From assembly GCA_964030475.1 (NCBI GenBank), contig CAXIPT010000003.1, forward strand, positions 10,555,953-10,619,952: a stretch of 64,000 bases of DNA. The letters are read 5' to 3'. Shown piece by piece: positions 55,572 through 64,000 of this stretch; positions within the stretch are counted from its first letter, which is position 1; the number at the start of each line of letters is the position of its first letter. The notes under the pieces are model-generated. The model saw only the letters and a program-made list of their open reading frames with translations, was not told the DNA's origin and ran no database searches. The translations under genes and the position numbers were made by a program. The DNA comes from Tethya wilhelma. Lineage: Eukaryota > Porifera > Demospongiae > Tethyida > Tethyidae.

Positions 55572-56118
55572 TTTAATGGGAAAAGGTTCTTGGGTTCTCC
55601 ACTACTTTTAGTGGGAAAGGTTCTTGGGTTCTCCACTAGTTTTAATGGGAAAAGGTTCTTGGGTTCTCCACTACTTTTAGTGGGAAAGGTTCTTGGGTTC
55701 TCCACTAGTTTTAATGGGAAAAGGTTCTTGGGTTCTCCACTAGTTTTAGTGGGAAAGGTTCTTGGGTTGGTTATAATGGGAAAGGTTCTTAGGTTCTCCA
55801 CTAGTTTTAATGGGAAAAGGTTCTTGGGTTCTCCACTACTTTTAGTGGGAAAGGTTCTTGGGTTCTCCACTAGTTTTAATGGGAAAAGGTTCTTGGGTTC
55901 TCCACTAGTTTTAGTGGGAAAGGTTCTTGGGTTCTCCACTAGTTTTAATGGGAAAAGGTTCTTGGGTTCTCCACTAGTTTTAGTGGAAAAGGTTCTAGAG
56001 TTCTCCACTAGTTTTAGTGGGAAAAGGTTCTTGGGTTCTCCACTAGTTTTATTCTTGGGTTCTCCACTAGTTTTAGTGGGAAAGGTTCTTAGGTTCTCTA
56101 GTAGTTTTAATGAGAAAA
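55566..56118. repeat. 34/35-base minisatellite, second array with 69-base dimers
   Basis: Alternates a 35-base unit (ttttaatgggaaaagg...) and a 34-base unit (ttttagtgggaaagg...), making a 69-base dimer. 69 is divisible by three, so long open frames (197 codons on plus, 146 on minus) exist on both strands through the array. They are by-products of the repeat and are not called as genes. Confidence 0.9.
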
Positions 56119-58345
56119 GTTTCTAGTACGATTTTGACAAAAATTACCATTTTCCAATTTCACAAGTAAATCATATCATTTGAAAGCTCTCATCACTCTG
56201 ACCACAATGGTGCCAGTCCCATCTCAATACGACCTTCCTAGGCTGAGATANNNNNNNNNNNNNNNNNNNNNNNNNNNNNNNNNNNNNNNNNNNNNNNNNN
56301 NNNNNNNNNNNNNNNNNNNNNNNNNNNNNNNNNNNNNNNNNNNNNNNNNNNNNNNNNNNNNNNNNNNNNNNNNNNNNNNNNNNNNNNNNNNNNNNNNNNN
56401 NNNNNNNNNNNNNNNNNNNNNNNNNNNNNNNNNNNNNNNNNNNNNNNNNNNNNNNNNNNNNNNNNNNNNNNNNNNNNNNNNNNNNNNNNNNNNNNNNNNN
56501 NNNNNNNNNNNNNNNNNNNNNNNNNNNNNNNNNNNNNNNNNNNNNNNNNNNNNNNNNNNNNNNNNNNNNNNNNNNNNNNNNNNNNNNNNNNNNNNNNNNN
56601 NNNNNNNNNNNNNNNNNNNNNNNNNNNNNNNNNNNNNNNNNNNNNNNNNNNNNNNNNNNNNNNNNNNNNNNNNNNNNNNNNNNNNNNNNNNNNNNNNNNN
56701 NNNNNNNNNNNNNNNNNNNNNNNNNNNNNNNNNNNNNNNNNNNNNNNNNNNNNNNNNNNNNNNNNNNNNNNNNNNNNNNNNNNNNNNNNNNNNNNNNNNN
56801 NNNNNNNNNNNNNNNNNNNNNNNNNNNNNNNNNNNNNNNCATACAGTGATGAGAAACCAAGAACCTAAAACCATCATACGTGATGAGAAACCAAGAACCC
56901 AGCAACACATTACCAGGCCTATCTCAGCCTAGGAAGGTCGTATTGAAATGGGACTGGCACCATTGTGGTCAGAGTGATGAGAGCTTTCAAATGGTATGGT
57001 TTACTTGTGAAATTGGAAAATGGTAATTTTGTCAAAATTGCACTTGACCAAAGGCTATAATCCATGGTTTTTGATGATTATCATCAAAATTTAAATCTGG
57101 CATCAAAATATATCATTTGAAAGATCTCTTTGTGCTGATCATAATGGTACCAATCCCGGCTAAATACGACCTTCCTATGCTGAGATATTCTTGATAATGT
57201 GTTGAGAACCTATACCATCATACAGTGATGAGAAACCAAGAACCTAAAACCATCATACGTGATGAGAAACCAAGAACCCAGCAACACATTACTAGGCCTA
57301 TCTCAGCCTAGGAAGGTCGTATTGAAATGGGACTGGTACCACTGTGGTCAGAGTGATGAGAGCTTTCAAATGATATGGTTTACTTGTGAAATTGGAAAAT
57401 GGTAATTTTTGTCAAAATCTCACTTGACCAAAGGCTTATAATCCATGGTTTTTGATGATTTTCATCAAAATTTAAATCTGGCAATAAACCATACATTTGA
57501 AAGATCTCTTTGTGCTGATCACAATGGTACCTATCAAGCTCAATACGATTTCCTAGGCTGAGATATTCTTGATAATGTGTTGAGAACCTAAACCATCATA
57601 CAGTAATGAGAAACCAAGAACCTAAAACCATCATACGTGATGAGAAACCAAGAACCCAGCAACACATTACCAGGTCTATCTCAGCCTAGGAAGGTCATAT
57701 TGAGATGGGACTGGCACCATTGTGGTCAGAGTGATGAGAGCTTTCAAATGATATGGTTTACTTGTGAAATTGGAAAATGGTAATTTTTGTCAAAATCTCA
57801 CTTGACCAAAGGCTATAATCCATGGTTTTTGATGATTTTCATCAAAATTTAAATCTGGCAATAAACCATATCATTTGAAAGATCTCTTTGTGCTGATCAC
57901 AATGGTACCAATCCCAGCTCAATACGACCTTCCTACGCTGAGATATTCTTGATAATGTGTTGAGAACCTATACCATCATACAGTGATGAGAAACCAAGAA
58001 CCTAAAACCATCATACGTGATGAGAAACCAAGAACCCAGCAATACATTACTAGGCCTATCTCAGCCTAGGAAGGTCGTATTGAGATGGGACTGGCACCAT
58101 TGTGGTCAGAGTGATGAGAGCTTTCAAATGATATGGTTTACTTGTGAAATTGGATAATGGTAATTTTTGTCAAAATCGCACTTGACCAAAGGCCATGGTT
58201 TTTGATTAATTTAATCAAAATTTAAATCTGGCATCAAAAAATATATCATTTGAAATATCTGTTCACGCGAATCAGAATGGTACTGATCCCAGCTCAATAC
58301 GACCTTCCTAGGTTGAGATATTCTTGATAATGTGTTGAGAACCTA
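56115..58345. repeat. Tandem satellite of about 379 bases with internally palindromic units
   Basis: The block catacagt.atgagaaacc returns at 56840, 57219, 57597 and 57977, a period of 378-380. Within each unit tatctcagcctaggaaggtc begins a segment whose reverse complement appears, diverged, as the segment ending gaccttcctaggctgagata, so every unit is an imperfect palindrome with arms of about 80 bases. The segment before the gap (56115-56250) is in inverted orientation to those after it. Confidence 0.85.
56251..56839. other. Assembly gap (589 Ns) inside the satellite
   Basis: Unknown bases. The flanks are inverted copies of the satellite unit, which is likely why assembly failed. The open frames that span it are meaningless. 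Confidence 0.99.
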
Positions 58346-58771
58346 AACCACCAGTCCTTTCCTTGCGAAGAGTCTGGCAAGCCAGACTATTTCATCATGT
58401 CATGCAGTACATGTGGCCTGAATGGTTCAGGCTAGCTGAATATCAGCTTTAGAGCAGTATAAAAATTAGTATAACCGTTCAAGTTTTACCATTCCACTGA
58501 TTTTCTTACTGAGCCAGATCTATTGGCTCAGAACTAGGCTGACACACGGATCAGGCTTGCTATGTGTGATTTACTCAGTGCTGCTTCATCACACTGAGAG
58601 TTGCGATGTGGCTGTGACAGTGTCACTGTGCACCTATAAGGTGATTGTTTTTCAAATACATGAACTCGTAGTACTCATGTAGCTATGATGCACTCTTACA
58701 CAGTGTAATTAGCATGCGCTAGCTAGCTAGTTGAATGTGCCGAGGCTTGTGCACCATCGGTGCCTTCATTG
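58012..58771. repeat. Direct duplicate of 60160-60916
   Basis: A block of about 760 bases: the last satellite unit, then accagtcctttccttgcgaag through tagctagttgaatgtgccg to ggtgccttcatt, repeated 2,145 bases further on. The two copies bracket the TBC1D23 exons and the CKS1 gene. Confidence 0.85.
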
Positions 58772-58810
58772 TTTATGAAGTGCTTGTTGTTTATCTTCCT
58801 CCTACTGCAG

Positions 58811-59380
58811 AGAATCCTGGTGCCTCTAGCTCTGAAGATGATTCAGGTCAAGAAATGGTCAACATCAGTCTGTTTTCGACAAGCCCTGAAATATTGCAGT
58901 CCTTTGTAGCCGTTGAGCTGAAGGATGGTGCAGAGTTCCACAGGTAATGAGAGCACTCAAGGTGTTTTGTTGTTGATGTGTGTATGTACATGTAAACTAT
59001 ATGTGAAATCTGATAACATAATGAGATAGCCAAGTTACTTGTATATCCATGATAGTTGCTCATTATACTACCGGGTCTTTATGTGTGATACTTGTCTTCC
59101 ACTCAGTCACATTCTCCTAACAACAGACAGCTTATTGGTGCTGAGGGAGCTCTCCGACAGAGCCGGCTGGGCCAGAGTGAAACACCGCCATAAGCTCGAG
59201 TCCGTTCTCAAAATCACAGCCAAGAAGAAGCATCCAGACGTGATCACGTTCAAATTTGGTACCGGTTCAGGTGATAACATCGACATCACTGAGCAGTGGA
59301 GATTTCGTATTCCCAACACCCAGAAGGCCACCAATGCAATCAAAACTCAGATATTGAAATACACGCAGACGCAGCGGTAG
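58811..59380 (+). CDS. TBC1D23: TBC1D23 C-terminal region, last two exons only
   Basis: Exon 58811-58943 follows tactgcag and ends with GT; exon 59107-59380 follows actcag and ends in TAG. Together they read NPGASSSEDDSGQEMVNISL..., then SHILLTTDSLLVLRELSDRAGWARV, KLESVLKITAKKKHPDVITF, ITEQWRFRIPN and ATNAIKTQILKY. This matches the C-terminal PH-like domain of TBC1D23, a trans-Golgi golgin-vesicle bridging protein that binds the WASH complex through this domain. The TBC and rhodanese-like parts are not in the window: upstream lie only repeats and a gap. Either the earlier exons lie far upstream, or this is a displaced 3' piece. Frame and splice sites are intact. Confidence 0.8.
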
Positions 59381-59605
59381 CAGTTGTGAATGGTATTGAA
59401 TATACATGTATGTCACATCGATTGTGTATGATAGTGAATTTTGCATTACTGCTACGCATATATGATGTTACTATCAGCTTTTATTCAGGTTCCTTTTTTT
59501 GTTGTTTTTTGATCATATTATAAGTGATATTCCTTTCGTTTCATTGGTGATGCTAGGTGACTTTTCAAAGCTCAAAATAGTTGTTTGAGATAAAACGCCT
59601 AATGT

Positions 59606-59997
59606 TCACGATGTACTTTGCTTAGCTCTACGGAATAGTAGGATGTGAGGTTCTGCAGAGTATGTGTTTGTGTATGTATCCCATAAAAAAGTTATGCTGT
59701 ATATACATCATTTTCACAACCAACCTGGTTTATGCACCATGTAGTGGATCCATCCTCTGGATTGCTGAACACCCAGCTTTCTCCACTCTGGCTCACTCAT
59801 GAGCTTGCCTTTAGGTACCAGTGCAGCTATATCTTTTGGAAGGATGACATGTCTGCAATGGGACATTTTACATAAGTAAAATGTTTTGAATAGGTGGAGC
59901 TCAAAGCTCATTTTTAGGTGGAGCTGCATGTGACCGACCTGTATTCAAAGATGTCGTCAAAGTACTTCTCTGAGTAGCAAATTTGGTTGACAGGCAT
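59606..59997 (-). CDS. CKS1: Cyclin-dependent kinase regulatory subunit (CKS1)
   Basis: Three exons, 59939-59997, 59725-59852 and 59606-59652, all with GT/AG ends and matching phase, encode 77 residues, close to the family's usual 79. It begins [20 protein letters not shown], continues [20 protein letters not shown] and [20 protein letters not shown], and ends [16 protein letters not shown]. The phosphate-binding and HxPEPH hinge motifs of CKS proteins are present. CKS1 binds CDKs and helps multisite phosphorylation and SCF-Skp2 recognition in the cell cycle. Because the exons are tiny, the gene is easily missed. It is tail to tail with TBC1D23, 225 bases apart. Confidence 0.93.
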
Positions 59998-60916
59998 CGC
60001 AAGTAAGTGGTGCAATGTGTCGTATAAAGGTATTACTTCTCTTAATATCTCAGCCTAGGAAAGTCGTATTGAGCTTGATAGGTACCATTGTGATCAGCAC
60101 AAAGACATCTTTCAAATGATATATTTTGATGCCAGATTTAAATTTTAAAAAAAAACATCATACATGATGAGAAACCAAGAACCCAGCAACACATTACCAG
60201 GCCTATCTCAGCCTAGGAAGGTCGTATTGAGATGGGACTGGCACCATTGTGGTCAGAGTGATGAGAGCTTTCAAATGATATGGTTTACTTGTGAAATTGG
60301 AAAATGGTAATTTTTGTCAAAATTGCACTTGACCAAAGGCCATGGTTTTTGATTAATTTAATCAAAATTTAAATCTGGCATCAAAAATATATCATTTGAA
60401 AGATCTCTTCACGCGAATCAGAATGGTACTGATCCCAGCTCAATACGACCTTCCTAGGCTGGGATATTCTTGATAATGTGTTGAGAACCTAAACCACTAG
60501 TCCTTTCCTTGCGAAGAGTCTGGCAAGCCAGACTATTTCATCATGTCATGCAGCACATGTGGCCTGAACGGTTCAGGCTAGCTGAATATCAGCTTTAGAG
60601 CAGTATAAAAATTAGTATAACCGTTCAAGTTTTACCATTCCACTGATTTTCTTACTGAGCCAGATCTATTGGCTCAGAACTAGGCTGACACGGATCAGGC
60701 TTTGCTATGTGTGACTTACTCAGTGCTGCTTCATCACACTGAGAGTTGTGATGTGGCTGTGACAGTGTCACTGTGCACCTATAAGGTGATTGTTTTTCAA
60801 ATACATGAACTCGTAGTACTCATGTAGCTATGATGCACTTTTACACAGTGTAATTAGCATGCGCTAGCTAGCTAGTTGAATGTGCCGAGGCTTGTGCACC
60901 ATCGGTGCCTTCATTT
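59998..60916. repeat. Satellite unit plus duplicated flank
   Basis: After about 40 bases upstream of the CKS1 start codon, a diverged satellite unit runs from about 60045 to 60490, then the duplicated block ends at 60916 with gtgccgaggcttgtgcacc and ggtgccttcatt. The CKS1 promoter must lie in or beside repeat sequence. Confidence 0.8.
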
Positions 60917-61903
60917 CTGATTGTGCTGATTTATGTAAGCCGTGCAACTGTAGACTTTTCTACCTAGTGCGCTCCACATACAATTAAGCTCTATGTACTC
61001 AGGCTCGCCCCAAAGATGCTTACATTTGTGTAGTAGTGATGTCGTTTAGATAAACACTGAGTAGGAATACTAATGGTCCAATGGAGCCAATGAGACAGCA
61101 CAGTATGCAGGTAGACCATAGAAAGGTACTGACATTGGTTACCTTCATGTATAGTTAGTCGGTGTTTGCACTGCTGCTGGTGTAGTGTAAATTTTAAGTA
61201 GTTTTCTAACTTGATGAGCCGATTATTTCTTTTGTGACAATCCAGTCCTATGGCTACATCATGCATGTATATTGCAAACAAGAGTGTGCAAGCATGCAGT
61301 GTGGTAGCTGGATCGTGGAGTGCTAAGCAAGGTTTATGGATTGACTCTGACTCTTTCTTGGTCAAGATGAGCGTCTCTCTCAGGAGCCTCTGGCTCTTGG
61401 CCAAGACGAGCGTCTCTCTTGGTAGTTATTCCCTCAAGCGTCACTATTGTCGACGAGCTGAATCTCCTTTCTATGACATCAGGCTTTTCTCTAGGTATAT
61501 GTTTTTCTATAGTTATCTTTGCTGTGCATGGTGTTTTTGTGTTTTCTCTTCATTATCCATGATCGAATCTGAACAGACTCTGCAAATTCACTATTTGCTA
61601 CGTATTATTGCATAATCAATTTCAATTTTGCAACACTGCATTTGAATATAGAAAGGTGTCCACCCGTGGCAAGCTAGCAAGCAAGCAGAAATTTTACCAG
61701 TTACCTTGACTATTTGGGGCTGCTTGTATATGAATCCGATCGCCTGGTCAATCAATTGAAATTTCATTATAAACGTCATCGATAACCCTGACCTGCTGCA
61801 TACTCTCTCTCCTGTCACACTATACACAGTGGAGGAGGGTCAAAAATGAAGGAACTAGTAACTGACACCTTGTAATACTGCCTAGATTGTTTTTGTTGTG
61901 ACA
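60917..61903. other. Non-coding stretch, no gene recognised
   Basis: Several short open frames on each strand without motifs. A direct repeat of 23 bases with two mismatches (ttggtcaagatgagcgtctc and ttggccaagacgagcgtctc, at about 61359 and 61398) is the only structure seen. Confidence 0.45.
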
Positions 61904-62133
61904 TACCGTATAGCCGGAAAATTTGGCGAGAATTAAATTTGGCGGATTGAGCAAACTTTGAATTTGGCGGATTTTAATTTGGCGGAGCGAGCCGATCACG
62001 TGCACAATATGCATACGTACGTATATACGTATATGCACACGCACATATTGGCGGATTTTAATTTGGCGCTACTAAGTCTCATCCGCCAATCCGCCAAATT
62101 TAATTCCCCGCCAAATTTTCCGGCTATACAGTA
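61904..62133. mobile_element. TACCGTATAGCCGG palindromic MITE (aatttggcgg interior)
   Basis: Starts taccgtatagccggaaaattt and ends aaattttccggctatacagta. Very close in sequence and layout to 39854-40093, including the central acgta palindromes, which points to recent activity. Confidence 0.9.
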
Positions 62134-62385
62134 TGCTCTTGTGTTTGTGTGGGCTTGAAACCAATTAATTAATGCAACAATATAAGTATGCAATTTCAAC
62201 CTGGTGTTTAAAATTGGGATGAAATTACATAAGAGTAGTTTAATTTCTCTGCTTTTACATCACTGATATAATGGAGTCTTCTAGCCTATTTACAAAGCAA
62301 ATAGAGTATTATTTAGAGCAGGACTTGTTCATTCACTGGATATGCTTCAGCAGGCATAGGAAGACTTTCTTCAGGTCTAGGATGG

Positions 62386-62748
62386 CTATAGTATTTTCAT
62401 GAATCTGCATTTCAAATCCTTAAAATTAATATCCTTAACACAGGACTTGTATGTAGAGCTACTATTGTGTAGAATACCATACTGGCATGTCATTAGGCAC
62501 ACTTCGTGTGTAATTAGTGCCCACTCGAATATAAACACATACCTCGTTATTGCTCTTGATACTTCGTTATTAAGCGCTGTGATGATTTTCAGTATTGACT
62601 CAGTGAAAGGATTGTGCTCATTCCCAGTTTCTGGAGAAGTAGACAGCACTTCACCCACCAAGGGAGTCCACTTGCTCTTGTAGACGTGATGTCCTTGAAT
62701 AATGCTCTCCATTTGGAATGAAAACTCCATTGCCCTATTTTGAAACAT
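62386..62748 (-). pseudogene. HIRAN-like domain remnant
   Basis: The frame of 120 codons begins MFQNRAMEFSFQMESIIQGH, then HVYKSKWTPLVGEVL and GNEHNPF. The pattern GHHVYKxxWxPxxGEhL...NEHxxF is that of a short HIRAN-like domain frequent in sponge and cnidarian proteins. After NPF the expected VIGHVPRxxS block is blurred (ALNNEVSR) and the frame then drifts into unrelated sequence. I see no partner exons. Probably a decayed gene fragment; a real exon of a larger gene is less likely. Confidence 0.5.
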
Positions 62749-62992
62749 ATCTCACATGGCAGTGTTATTACGTGCATTTTGCTGTTTAGCGCCTATTTTC
62801 TTTTTAAACTAGCAAATGCTGTAGATGTAAATTCATTTCAAGTACTGCAACTTTATATAGAACTCTACTGTGTGTGCAAATTTAATCTCCTTTTCCGTTA
62901 ATTTCATTCCAAACATGAATGCTAGACCATCTCTTAGTGTGTAGAGTGGAGGAGGGACTAGGATACTGACCAAGGAATAGCCCCTTACGCTG

Positions 62993-63000
62993 TATAAAAA
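62993..63000 (+). promoter_or_regulatory. TATA box of the small secreted protein gene
   Basis: tataaaaa lies about 112 bases before the ATG at 63112, leaving room for a start site near 63025 and a short leader. It is the clearest core promoter motif in the window. Confidence 0.65.
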
Positions 63001-63111
63001 GGTTCAGTGTCCCACAGCCCGGTATGCACTTGTGCTACAGGATTATTTACGTGTAGTTTCATTGATTCACATCTGGTACAAACTCTGTGTCTTTTGTTGG
63101 TGAAAGCTAAG

Positions 63112-63423
63112 ATGAGGTTGCTTGCTGTTCTCTTCACCCTGAGTGTGTTGATCTCCGGTGCTTACTCTGATATAAACCCTCTATGGAAGCAGCCTGGCAA
63201 GGGTGGTGCAATGCAGTTCAGGAAGGACAGGAAGAGCCTGCTCGGCCACTCACTTCAAAGGAGGCAGATGGATGAAGACATGTCCGACTTGTGTGGAGAT
63301 ATTTCAGGTGTTACAATATGTGACAACAATGAGCTCTTTAAGGCCTATTCGGATGACTTACTAGATTGTGGTGCAAATGCAGAAGCAGAAAATAGTGCTT
63401 GCAGCTGTGACCTACATCCCTAA
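63112..63423 (+). CDS. Small secreted cysteine-containing protein, unknown
   Basis: 103 residues from ATG 63112 (MRLLAVLFTLSVLISGAYSD); the frame is open back to 63007 but the signal peptide fixes this start. Cleavage is likely after GAYS. The mature part is first basic (KQPGKGGAMQFRKDRKSLLG), has a possible dibasic site in LQRRQ, then is acidic with five Cys (DLCGD, TICDN, LDCGA, ACSC) and ends in DLHP. An odd Cys number and an end that runs into a local duplication suggest the C-terminus may be truncated or altered. I do not recognise the family. A signal peptide plus dibasic site would fit a secreted precursor protein, but this is only a possibility. Confidence 0.65.
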   Translation: MRLLAVLFTLSVLISGAYSDINPLWKQPGKGGAMQFRKDRKSLLGHSLQRRQMDEDMSDLCGDISGVTICDNNELFKAYSDDLLDCGANAEAENSACSCDLHP

Positions 63424-63490
63424 TGCTGTGACCTAGCTATCCCGCATTGACATCCCGCAGCTGTGACCTACATCCTAATGCATCCTGATG
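63398..63490 (+). repeat. Local tandem duplication at the 3' end of the secreted protein gene
   Basis: gcagctgtgacctacatcc occurs at about 63401 and again at about 63462, with related pieces (gctgtgacctagctatcc) between. The stop codon lies inside the first copy. Confidence 0.75.
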
Positions 63491-63599
63491 CATAGTCTGT
63501 GACTTGTTCTGCTTCTAACCTTGGCCTAGTTGGAGTAGTTTTCTTGATACACTCGTACTTGTAGATATATGATGATTATTATTCAGTCTTCTACACAGT

Positions 63600-63657
63600 G
63601 TATGTGTATAAGTGCACTAGTGTGCCCAGGCTTGTGCACCATCGTTGCCTTCATTAT
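63600..63657 (+). repeat. 3'-end piece of the AAGCCTCGGC-family repeat
   Basis: tagtgtgcccaggcttgtgc followed by accatcgttgccttcatt matches the ends at 55571, 58771 and 60916 with a few changes. Confidence 0.65.
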
Positions 63658-64000
63658 GCAGTATATAGGACAAACCTCATAGCAAAGTGTAACATACTTT
63701 AAATGCAATGACAATCATTGAAACTGAACCTTTCAAATTGTACTTGTATTACTGGCTGAAGGGCACACAAAGCACACAGTGGGCTAGAAAGTATGCTATA
63801 CATTTCAATCCCAAAATTGTAACAGCAGGAAGTTTTATAATGAAGTTGCACAATGCTTGATGTATGTACAGATAATTGTGACTGTCTGCCGGCCCTCATT
63901 TATGATCATATGACATAATGCCACTCTTTATCCTCAGATGTGTATTAAAGAATCATATTTCTTCTTGAACAGCCCTGTGGGTTGTTGCACAATACATATT
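63658..64000. other. Window end, no gene seen
   Basis: AT-rich sequence with no recognisable frame or structure. Confidence 0.4.

Noticed and set aside
55533..56126. Long open frames on both strands (197 and 146 codons) with repeated GKRFLGSPLVL
   Set aside because: They run through a 69-base dimer minisatellite that is in frame on both strands by arithmetic; there are no codon-level signs of selection.
56171..56932. Open frames of about 230-250 codons on both strands
   Set aside because: They consist almost entirely of the 589-base N gap.

Overview
This window looks like a piece of a compact, AT-rich invertebrate genome, most probably a demosponge. The evidence is short introns (mostly 50-150 bases) with GT/AG ends, dense packing of genes with repeats, and several protein types that I associate with sponge gene families: an AIG1-like GTPase, secreted fibrinogen-like cysteine-rich proteins, an LRR/F-box-like protein, a PIM-family kinase and a HIRAN-like remnant. 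The organism assignment is inference; nothing in the window proves a species. Nothing suggests a prokaryote: there are no operons or ribosome binding sites.

Layout. 1-2170 is AT-rich repeat plus a terminal-inverted-repeat (TIR) element. 2173-3423 (+) is a single-exon AIG1-like GTPase. 3896-8258 (+) is a broken copy of the 3' half of an ABCC transporter gene, split by about 2.9 kb of nested elements. 8770-11728 is a mosaic of transposons ending in a Helitron remnant. 11806-14170 is a duplicate of the first exon of the large kinase gene lying at 44566-49941. 15023-15886 (-) and 16447-17259 (+) are a divergent pair of secreted fibrinogen-like genes. 17647-29319 (-) is an ABCC transporter locus in which exons 3-22 occur twice in tandem. 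30369-32396 (+) is a large LRR/F-box-like single-exon gene. 33035-41615 (-) is a PIM kinase with a 5 kb intron. 44566-49941 (+) is the most striking gene. 50660-58350 is almost wholly repeats (TTAA-flanked elements, 34/35-base minisatellite, 379-base satellite, a 589-base N gap). 58811-59380 (+) is the 3' end of TBC1D23, and 59606-59997 (-) is a complete CKS1 gene in three exons. The window closes with a HIRAN-like remnant and a small secreted protein gene with a clear TATA box.

How the parts relate. Three kinds of local duplication shaped this window: an internal tandem duplication in the ABCC gene, an inverted copy of that gene's 3' half about 10 kb away, and a direct 2.35 kb copy of the kinase promoter region and first exon. 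Two of the breakpoints sit at arms of the same inverted-repeat element family.

The best candidate for something undescribed is the gene at 44566-49941. A model whose exon phases all agree gives one protein of about 1,179 residues: a TKL-like kinase, a PH domain, a Gab/IRS-like docking linker with YxxM, YxN and PPPLPPKP motifs, then a tyrosine kinase with HRDLAARN. Exon coordinates for the ABCC genes are approximate. Those given for the PIM, CKS1, TBC1D23 and two-kinase genes were checked for splice sites and reading phase by hand.
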